From an uncultured Thalassolituus sp. (GTDB lineage: Bacteria; Pseudomonadota; Gammaproteobacteria; Pseudomonadales; Oceanobacteraceae): a stretch of DNA of 5,225 nt. Below the pieces are notes generated by a model. The model ran no database searches, was not told where the DNA came from, and saw only the letters and a list, made by a program, of their open reading frames with translations. Where the stretch lies: positions 1-5,225 of the forward strand of contig CAJXIT010000262.1 in NCBI GenBank assembly GCA_913054055.1. Reading direction: 5' to 3'. Position 1 is the stretch's first letter. Each line of letters starts with the position of its first letter. Both the position numbers and the translations under genes were made by a program. Of the stretch, positions 1 through 4,660 are shown piece by piece.

Positions 1-22
1 CTACACGACGCTCTTCCGATCT
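1..22 (+). other. Residual Illumina TruSeq adapter (not biological sequence)
   Basis: These 22 bases, ending GACGCTCTTCCGATCT, are identical to the 3' end of the Illumina TruSeq universal/read-1 adapter. Read on the minus strand they begin AGATCGGAAGAGC, the usual read-through signature at the 3' end of a short-insert read. The contig therefore starts at an untrimmed read end and native sequence begins at 23. The frame of the neighbouring lipoprotein gene stays open through the adapter, so a gene caller could append a false C-terminus of about seven residues. Confidence 0.97.
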
Positions 23-313
23 AGCTAGTTTGATTTTTTGTGGAATGCTCAATGAATTCTCAGATGCGTAAGCAGACATACTGTCAGGACTTGGCTCTGC
101 ACAAACCACAGTCCAAGAATTTTCTTCTGTTACTCCATTTACAGTTGTTTTAAAGGTGCGATTTGAAGCGAAGACTCCTCTTTGTTTGATGTCTATTAAG
201 GCACCTTCTCCTTTATCTACCTCAATAGTCCTATGAACACTGCTTAAATTACCGCAGCCATAGATAAAAGGGATAAGCCCGATTGTTAGCCATAACGTTT
301 TATTAATTTTCAT
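23..313 (-). CDS. Small putative lipoprotein, 3'-truncated at contig end
   Basis: The first 97 codons of a leftward gene are present; the 3' end is lost at the adapter junction. The product starts MKINKTLWLTIGLIPF and has a lipoprotein signal: two lysines, a hydrophobic stretch (about 6-18) and a lipobox I-Y-G-C with the lipidated Cys at residue 20. Residue +2 is Gly, not Asp, which by the usual rule favours the outer membrane. The mature part has a short beta-rich look and the motif VCAEPSPDS (residues 70-78). I recall this motif from other small uncharacterised bacterial lipoproteins, but I know no function. The ATG at 313 was chosen because GGGA lies 6 nt upstream; an in-frame ATG at 325 (four extra residues) is possible. 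The gene opposes the usual rightward direction of the P2 early region, which would fit a moron carried for lysogenic conversion or superinfection exclusion. That role is inference only. The exact 3' end and total length are unknown. Confidence 0.72.
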
Positions 314-484
314 ATTAATTCCCATGCTTTATATCCATCATCACTTCATATAGACCAGAAAATCAGATCATGTCGTTATGCAGTGAAGATAAATGCATAA
401 ATTAAGCTACTTTGACATAAGTGAGACCGTTTCCACGGAAAACGCACTAATCCTCCCCACCTGCGAGGTGTTTGATCTGCTTTT

Positions 485-507
485 TTTCGCAATTCTGTTT
501 TGCGAAA
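485..507. repeat. Perfect 8-bp inverted repeat
   Basis: TTTCGCAA (485-492) and TTGCGAAA (500-507) are exact reverse complements around a 7-nt loop. Neither strand has a T-run after the stem (the run of T at 481-487 precedes it on the plus strand), so it is not an ordinary intrinsic terminator. A protein-binding dyad is the simpler reading, for example a terminase small subunit, an architectural protein or a repressor. No assignment is possible from sequence alone. Confidence 0.55.
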
Positions 508-705
508 TTAACTGAAGGCTTAATCGGGCTGAATCATGATGCTGTAAGGGCTTCGAGAGGTGGTAATGATGCAATTTTTGATTAATAAGAATTTCAATCA
601 GTGAAGTTTTTTGCAGTTAATTGAAGTTCTGACGATCACTATAGATCTCTTTGGTTTTTTAAGTGTTTGAAAGTAAATGAAATATGTACTTTATGTCATG
701 CTTTG

Positions 706-737
706 GATGATCTCTTTGTGTGTTTAGATGATCTCTT
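706..737 (+). repeat. Tandem direct repeat GATGATCTCTT, 21-bp period
   Basis: GATGATCTCTT occurs at 706-716 and again at 727-737, exactly 21 bp apart (two helical turns). Similarity extends on both sides: TTTGGATGATCTCTTTGTG and TTTAGATGATCTCTTGTG. A third partial copy, GATCTCTTTG, lies at 644-653, with the same 10-mer at 709-718. Phased direct repeats beside a phage packaging site could bind the small terminase subunit, as cosB-type sites do, but this is inference. Confidence 0.5.
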
Positions 738-749
738 GTGATGGGCGTT

Positions 750-785
750 AGCCCTTATAGAGTAAGGGCTGAACACTAGCTAGTG
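750..785 (-). terminator. Stem-loop plus palindrome downstream of portal gene
   Basis: On the minus strand, about 35 bases past the portal stop, there is a perfect 12-bp palindrome CACTAGCTAGTG (774-785). It is followed by a perfect 8-bp stem, AGCCCTTA/TAAGGGCT (750-757 with 763-770), around a 5-nt loop. GGGC at 743-746 can also pair with GCCC at 751-754, which excludes the larger stem. The position at the end of the P-Q transcript suggests transcription termination or protection of the 3' end. No U-tract follows the stem on the minus strand, so a classical rho-independent terminator is not supported. Confidence 0.3.
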
Positions 786-818
786 GCTAAAATATAATTT
801 CAAAAAATTTCACTGGAG

Positions 819-1838
819 TTAAGCGGCTTGATTGTCCAAGTTAAAGGTTAAATGCAGGTGTTTTGGTACTTCTGGATCGTTGTTCACTGCATCCATAAAC
901 ATTTCACAAGCGGGTATCACTTCATTCTTAGAGTAAACGTAATCAAACTTTATCGGGTCACCACGAGTGCCACCGTTCGGGATGATGGCGGCTAGTTCAA
1001 CAGGGAAACGGTGCCCCGTTATTACTTCTTGAGCCGTGACGTTCTTAATCTTTTCATATTCATCCTTTGTGGCAATGTCGCCAACAGGTATTAATTGAAT
1101 CCCTTTTTCATTGCCGTTTGGAATATTAATAAACATAGAACGGAAGTTGCCCACACCACGGCTAGATGCCATCTTCTTCTTTAGGTCTTCTTCATCACCT
1201 TTACTCAAGTTTGGGTCGGTGGCGTAAAAGATAAAGCCCATGTGTAAACCGTTCTTGTAGTAACGACGGCGAAATGTGGTTGAGTCTTGGCTAAGCAATG
1301 CTGATTGAACACAGCCCAGGTAATCTGGTCCGCCATAAACTTGCTGAACTGGGTCATATTGTTTGATGAATATGATGTCTTCTTTCTTGTAGTTTTTCTG
1401 CTTATCACCGCGCTCTAAGAAGGCAAAATCACCGTTCTTTCGTTTACGTAAATACATCGTCGGAATTGGCCATAACCCCACAACTTTGCCAAAATAGTTA
1501 CGTACTTTAAGAAGGGCAGTATCACCAAACTCTAAGAAGTCATGTACGGCAGATTGCATCTGCTGTTTCTGCATTCCGCCTTGTGTGTATCGACCTGAAA
1601 TCATGTTTCGTCGAGCCATTAAGATAGAACCATGATACGCGTTAGCTCTGGTTAGTTTGTTTAACCCAGCTCTGTCGAGTGGCGGCTCCCAATAGTCTGA
1701 GTGGTCGTTGTAATAAAGCTCGTTGTAATCGTAGTTAGTGAAATCACGGTTCATGATTTCTGGTTCACCAAAGCTAAACATCAGGCTTTCATTATTTGCT
1801 GCTTCTTTGGTGAGCGATTCCGTTTCTTGCTCGGTCAT
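819..1838 (-). CDS. Q: Phage portal protein, P2 gpQ family
   Basis: This 339-residue protein forms the dodecameric ring at one capsid vertex through which DNA enters and leaves and to which terminase and the tail dock. It is collinear with P2 gpQ (about 344 residues as I recall). Family marks, numbered from the chosen start: FSFGEPE (21-27), YWEPP (49-53), LEFGDTAL near 102-109, FRRRYYKNGLHMGFI (189-203), GVGNFRSMFI (228-237), GIQLIPVGDIATKDE (246-260), the IKNVTAQEVITGHR block (264-277) and AAIIPNGG near 283-290. The ATG at 1838 was chosen because AGGTG (1846-1850) lies 7 nt upstream and the product then matches family length. The frame is open to an ATG at 1931, but that would add 31 residues with no family resemblance lying inside P. 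The gene follows P on the same strand, with only 4 bases between the P stop and this start, so the two are probably translationally coupled. No damage is seen. Confidence 0.95.
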   Translation of the reverse strand: MTEQETESLTKEAANNESLMFSFGEPEIMNRDFTNYDYNELYYNDHSDYWEPPLDRAGLNKLTRANAYHGSILMARRNMISGRYTQGGMQKQQMQSAVHDFLEFGDTALLKVRNYFGKVVGLWPIPTMYLRKRKNGDFAFLERGDKQKNYKKEDIIFIKQYDPVQQVYGGPDYLGCVQSALLSQDSTTFRRRYYKNGLHMGFIFYATDPNLSKGDEEDLKKKMASSRGVGNFRSMFINIPNGNEKGIQLIPVGDIATKDEYEKIKNVTAQEVITGHRFPVELAAIIPNGGTRGDPIKFDYVYSKNEVIPACEMFMDAVNNDPEVPKHLHLTFNLDNQAA

Positions 1839-1842
1839 TGGG

Positions 1843-3609
1843 TTACACCTGCCAAGTTGATTTGCGTTTATTTGAATAGTCGAGGGGTTCATTAATACAG
1901 GCGTGTGAGATTGCCCAGAACGCATCGGCATGACCCACTAATTCACTGCGGTCGGCTTTGAATGTCATCATTCCACCTCCGTTCGTCATGGTGCGTTTGA
2001 TTGCCATGAAAGCGGCGGGAATATCTTTAATTTCTTTATCAAATTGAATTCGGTTGCCTTCGACAACATCTATCATCTTCATTACCAAGCGGGTTTTGTT
2101 TTCATTGCTGTAATGAATAGGGTGGGACTCTCTTGGGTATTTCTGGTGAATCAAATCCCATACACCGCCACCGATACCAGTGGTATCCACACCTAAATAA
2201 CTTACGTTGTAACGTTTCATCACTTGGTCTATTTGGTTTACATGATATTGGAAGTTCAAACCTTTCCAGTAATGTCTTTCAAGAACGCGAAACTTTTCAT
2301 TACTGCTGATTGGCGGAGCAATAACAATTAAGCACGCATTGTCTCGGGTTCGGCTTGGGTCGTAACCAAGCCATACTTCACGGTTGCCGAAGGGGCGGCT
2401 TTCGGTTGGTGTAAAGTCTTGCCAAGTTTTTGTATCCACCATGAGCTTTTCTAGCTGGGTGAACTTGAATACAGAGGCGGAGTCATCCACAAATTCGCAT
2501 TTGTATAAATTTCGGAAGGCATCTGGGCTGTACTCTTCTTCAAGCTCAGCGGCATCAATCAAGTTACAGCCACCTTTTACGGCGTCATGCACATCAATGA
2601 TGTAGCGCCATTGCTTATCTGGGCAGACGCGACCGCCATCTTTAAGCTCTTTATTGGATGGGAAATCGATATTTTTACGAGTTCCTTTTTCACCTCGCCA
2701 GGCATCACCCGTCCAAAAAGGGTAAGCAGGGTGGTTTTTGCTGGATGGAGTAGAAAAGTACGTTTTTCTAAAGCGAGTTTGAGTTGCACAAGCAGAAGCA
2801 ACGTCACTGAGTTTCTTGAAGTCTCGAATCCAAAAATATTCATCGATGTAAACATTACCTGATCGGGATTGTGCAGAATTAGAGTTGGTCGCTAAGAAAT
2901 ACAGACCAGCCCCATTACTCAGAACGATAGGGTTGCCGGTTAATTCAATGCCCCAAAACTCATGGGCAATTTTTATAATGTAAGCACGGAATACTTCAGC
3001 TTGTGCTCGAGTAGCCGAGACGAATATTTGGTTTTCACCCGTTAAGACTGCATCTTCAAATGCTTCGCCTGCAGTGCCATAAGTGAAGCCAACTTGACGA
3101 CTTTTAAGAATGTTGCGAGTTCGTGGCATTTTGGGATCGTTTTTAATGTCCCTTGCCAAGCGTTGGTAAGAGAACAAGCTGGCTAGCCACTCTTCAAAGT
3201 CTTCTGGTTGCAGCTCACTAATATCATTTTTCCGTTTGGACTTTTTCTTACTCCTGCTAGAACCGCGAGAGTTGGGCCCTGAAGGTTCACTAGCATGAAG
3301 AACTTTTAGCTCCTTCAACTTAATCTCAGCGTCGCTTCTTTTTAGTTTGACGATTTGCCCAATCAACAGCTCCATTTCTTTCAACTGCTGATCACTTTTC
3401 TCATCCTTATTGGTTAATACCGCGAGTCGGCGGTGAAGTAATTGTTCTGCAGACACTTCATCTAATAGCTCCGCCCACCCAAATTCTTTCGCCCAGTTGT
3501 ACACCACGCGGCTGCTATTTAGGTTCAGTTGCTCTGCAATATCTTTAGGAGGAACGGCGCGTAAATATAGCTTTCTCGCCGCCTCTTTTATTTCGTCTGA
3601 ATATGCCAT
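1843..3609 (-). CDS. P: Terminase large subunit, ATPase/nuclease, P2 gpP family
   Basis: This 588-residue DNA-packaging motor cuts concatemeric or circular DNA at cos and pumps it into the procapsid through the portal using ATP; P2 gpP is about 590 residues. From the ATG at 3609: an N-terminal helix-turn-helix (about 4-45, with PPKDIAEQLNL and SSRVVYNWA), a charged helical stretch (51-105), a basic linker (about 113-128, rich in K/R/S), and the ATPase domain. The ATPase has the Walker A variant SRQVGFT (170-176), Walker B VYIDE with D256/E257, and coupling motif FSTPS (285-289). The C-terminal RNase H-like nuclease shows GYDPSR (D417), GVDTTGIGGG (D475) and GHADAFWA (D562), so all expected acidic residues are present. 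A TTG one codon upstream (3612) is an alternative start. No strong Shine-Dalgarno precedes 3609; AGGG lies 14 nt upstream, in front of a three-codon frame (ATG at 3620, Met-Ile-Asp-stop) that ends overlapping this ATG. The gene is divergent from O and is followed directly by Q. Confidence 0.96.
   Translation of the reverse strand: MAYSDEIKEAARKLYLRAVPPKDIAEQLNLNSSRVVYNWAKEFGWAELLDEVSAEQLLHRRLAVLTNKDEKSDQQLKEMELLIGQIVKLKRSDAEIKLKELKVLHASEPSGPNSRGSSRSKKKSKRKNDISELQPEDFEEWLASLFSYQRLARDIKNDPKMPRTRNILKSRQVGFTYGTAGEAFEDAVLTGENQIFVSATRAQAEVFRAYIIKIAHEFWGIELTGNPIVLSNGAGLYFLATNSNSAQSRSGNVYIDEYFWIRDFKKLSDVASACATQTRFRKTYFSTPSSKNHPAYPFWTGDAWRGEKGTRKNIDFPSNKELKDGGRVCPDKQWRYIIDVHDAVKGGCNLIDAAELEEEYSPDAFRNLYKCEFVDDSASVFKFTQLEKLMVDTKTWQDFTPTESRPFGNREVWLGYDPSRTRDNACLIVIAPPISSNEKFRVLERHYWKGLNFQYHVNQIDQVMKRYNVSYLGVDTTGIGGGVWDLIHQKYPRESHPIHYSNENKTRLVMKMIDVVEGNRIQFDKEIKDIPAAFMAIKRTMTNGGGMMTFKADRSELVGHADAFWAISHACINEPLDYSNKRKSTWQV
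1846..1850 (-). promoter_or_regulatory. Ribosome-binding site that fixes the Q start
   Basis: On the minus strand AGGTG is followed by TAA (the P stop), then CCCA, then ATG. The Shine-Dalgarno element lies inside the last codons of P and the P stop codon sits in the spacer. A ribosome ending P would therefore be placed on the Q start. This supports 1838 rather than the upstream ATG codons as the start of the portal gene. Confidence 0.75.
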
Positions 3610-3654
3610 CAATCAATCATACGCCCTGATAACTTCATCAATCCCCAACAAAAA

Positions 3655-3697
3655 TTCGGATAAATTCGGCTTTAGTCCATATCCGAATTCATCCGAA
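3655..3697. promoter_or_regulatory. Putative operator: four phased TTCGG half-sites in P/O divergent region
   Basis: TTCGGATAAATTCGG (3655-3669) and CCGAATTCATCCGAA (3683-3697) are inverted repeats matching at 14 of 15 positions around a 13-nt centre. Each arm holds two TTCGG half-sites 10 bp apart, so four half-sites are arranged two facing two; a fifth CCGAA lies at 3747-3751. The array lies between the divergent P and O genes, centred about 67 bp from the P start and 106 bp from the O start. In P2 this interval carries the divergent late promoters activated by the zinc-finger protein Ogr/Delta, whose site is TGT-N12-ACA. The sequence here does not match that consensus, so a different regulator or binding mode is implied. 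I could not identify convincing -35/-10 hexamers on either strand, which fits activator-dependent promoters. Confidence 0.6.
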
Positions 3698-3732
3698 CCA
3701 AACCAGATGAAGCATGAAAATCAAAGGCGTAT

Positions 3733-3775
3733 TGTTGCCTCAACCACCGAAATACTGACAAGTAACTAGGCAACA
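3733..3775 (+). promoter_or_regulatory. Inverted repeat that could mask the O ribosome-binding site
   Basis: TGTTGCCT (3733-3740) and AGGCAACA (3768-3775) are perfect 8-bp complements separated by 27 nt. The right arm contains AGG (3768-3770), the only Shine-Dalgarno-like bases before the O start at 3782. If the O transcript begins upstream of 3733, the stem could hide this site and reduce O translation. The spacing of 11 nt from AGG to ATG is already long. Confidence 0.35.
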
Positions 3776-3781
3776 TTACAC

Positions 3782-4660
3782 ATGGCAAAAACCAGTGATT
3801 GGAAAATTGTAGCGACAGAAGGACCAACCGTTGATGGTCGAAAAATCACACGGGAGTGGCTGACTCAAATTGCACAAACCTATGCAATGAGTGAGTACAC
3901 CGCAATGATTTGGCCTGAACATAAACGCTTTGCTGGCTATGGCAGTAACTGGGGAAAAGTGACAGAAGTAAAAGTGGAAGAAGTCGACGGGAAGATGCGC
4001 TTGTTTGCCAAGCTTGAACCTAACCAATACTTACTTGAAGCGAATAAGTTTGAGCAGAAGCTGTTTACCTCGATTGAACCCAATCCAGACTATAAAGGAC
4101 AAGGTAAGTGTTACCTCATGGGTATTGCTGTGACTGATTCCCCTGCATCCTCTGGCACGTCACTGCTCCAATTCTCGCGGCAGCAAGGTGAAACCACCAA
4201 CCTGCAGTGTAGCCACTTAGAAGAGTTGAACTTAGACGAATGCTATTCAAAAACAGATCGCTTCTTTGCCATGTGTAACGCCTTTTTCAATTCTGGTGAA
4301 GAGCAACCAGAGCCACAACCTGATCCTGAACCAGAGGAAGAAGAAGTGACAGAAGAACAATTCAAAGCCGCGATGAAAGAACAGTTCGGCATTATGAAAG
4401 GTGAGCTAAAGGATGAACTCAAACAAGAGTTTAACCTGCAAGCTGAGCAACCACCGGAAAAACCAGAAGGTGGACCTGAGCAATTCTCAGTCCAGCAATT
4501 AAGTGACGAATTGCGAAAGCAAATTACGCCGGTAATGGAAAAGGTTAACGGTCTTGAAACCCAATTCGCAGAGCTGAAGCAAGAGAAACCAGGTCAAAAG
4601 CCAGGTGAAGAAGGCAACGGTGGTGATGACAACAAGTTCAGTGCTAAGGACATCTATTAA
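3782..4660 (+). CDS. O: Capsid scaffolding protein and maturation protease, P2 gpO family
   Basis: This 292-residue protein organises capsid subunits into a procapsid and, as a serine protease, cleaves itself and the capsid proteins during maturation; P2 gpO is about 284 residues. Residues 1 to about 132 are the protease domain. The catalytic triad matches P2 Asp19/His48/Ser107: D18 in TVDGR, H47 in WPEHKR and S97 in LFTSIEP, followed by GKCYLMGIAVTDSPASSGT (108-126). After a variable stretch (133-172) comes a low-complexity acidic Pro/Glu linker (173-192). The C-terminal scaffold part has two charged helical segments (about 190-217 and 237-268) likely to form coiled coil, then a Gly-rich tail ending KFSAKDIY. 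LQFS (129-132), EQFS (233-236) and NKFS (284-287) recur and may be processing sites. The start is the first ATG in frame; its ribosome-binding site is weak. The stop overlaps the N start by one base. Confidence 0.95.
   Translation: MAKTSDWKIVATEGPTVDGRKITREWLTQIAQTYAMSEYTAMIWPEHKRFAGYGSNWGKVTEVKVEEVDGKMRLFAKLEPNQYLLEANKFEQKLFTSIEPNPDYKGQGKCYLMGIAVTDSPASSGTSLLQFSRQQGETTNLQCSHLEELNLDECYSKTDRFFAMCNAFFNSGEEQPEPQPDPEPEEEEVTEEQFKAAMKEQFGIMKGELKDELKQEFNLQAEQPPEKPEGGPEQFSVQQLSDELRKQITPVMEKVNGLETQFAELKQEKPGQKPGEEGNGGDDNKFSAKDIY
4646..4650 (+). promoter_or_regulatory. Ribosome-binding site for N
   Basis: AAGGA lies within the last codons of O, 9 nt before the ATG at 4660. The O stop (4658-4660) and this ATG share one base (TAATG). 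Together they fix the N start and indicate coupled translation of scaffold and capsid. The site is far stronger than the one before O, which fits the need for much more capsid protein than scaffold. Confidence 0.75.

Larger units (their letters stand above)
314..818. other. Repeat-rich noncoding region, presumptive cos region
   Basis: About 505 bases between the lipoprotein start and the portal stop contain no frame longer than about 16 codons with a believable start. The region is AT-rich except for a GC-rich patch at 443-470. It contains small hairpins (CCGT-TTCC-ACGG at 428-439 and CACCT-GCG-AGGTG at 458-470), an 8-bp inverted repeat at 485-507, direct repeats at 706-737 and a stem-loop plus palindrome at 750-785. 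In P2 and its relatives the packaging site cos lies just beyond the distal end of the portal gene Q, so this is where cos is expected. The minus strand at 452-470 includes AGGTGGGGA, which resembles AGGCGGGGA in the P2/186 cohesive end as I remember it. Its orientation appears reversed relative to P2, so the cut site is not assigned. Confidence 0.5.

Noticed and set aside
412..417. Perfect TTGACA -35 hexamer on the plus strand
   Set aside because: No -10-like hexamer occurs 16-18 bp downstream and no plus-strand gene follows within 3 kb.
458..487. Hairpin CACCT-GCG-AGGTG followed by T7 as an intrinsic terminator
   Set aside because: The stem is only 5 bp and the T-run begins 10 nt after it, too far for a standard terminator.
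566..604. Twelve-codon plus-strand frame (MMQFLINKNFNQ) after AGAGG
   Set aside because: The ribosome-binding bases are decent, but a frame this short is expected by chance and no gene follows that it could regulate on this strand.
677..727. Sixteen-codon hydrophobic frame (MKYVLYVMLWMISLCV)
   Set aside because: It looks like a small membrane peptide but has only a weak ribosome-binding site and overlaps the direct repeats; insufficient to call a gene.
21..784. CTAGCTAGT at 21-29 and again at 776-784, as possible terminal repeats
   Set aside because: The first two bases of the left copy belong to the adapter, leaving 7 native matching bases, consistent with chance.
1205..1408. Open frame of 67 codons on the minus strand within the portal gene
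   Set aside because: It is out of frame inside a well-supported conserved gene, with no recognisable domain; it is a shadow.
1839..1931. Upstream ATG codons that would extend the portal protein by up to 31 residues
   Set aside because: The extra residues overlap P, have no portal-family resemblance and lack a good ribosome-binding site, whereas 1838 has AGGTG at correct spacing and gives the usual length.
2384..2862. Several open frames on both strands inside the terminase gene (2384-2605, 2577-2855, 2587-2862)
   Set aside because: All lie within the conserved terminase coding sequence in other frames; their products show no domain or plausible start.
3497..3769. Plus-strand frame of 90 codons from inside P into the divergent region
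   Set aside because: Mostly antisense to P and the operator; no ribosome-binding site or family resemblance.
3776..4027. Minus-strand frame of 83 codons opposite O
   Set aside because: Antisense to the conserved protease domain with its intact catalytic triad; a shadow.
4300..4340. Acidic Pro/Glu-rich low-complexity run in O as a repeat element
   Set aside because: It is a typical flexible linker between protease and scaffold domains, not a DNA repeat with independent meaning.
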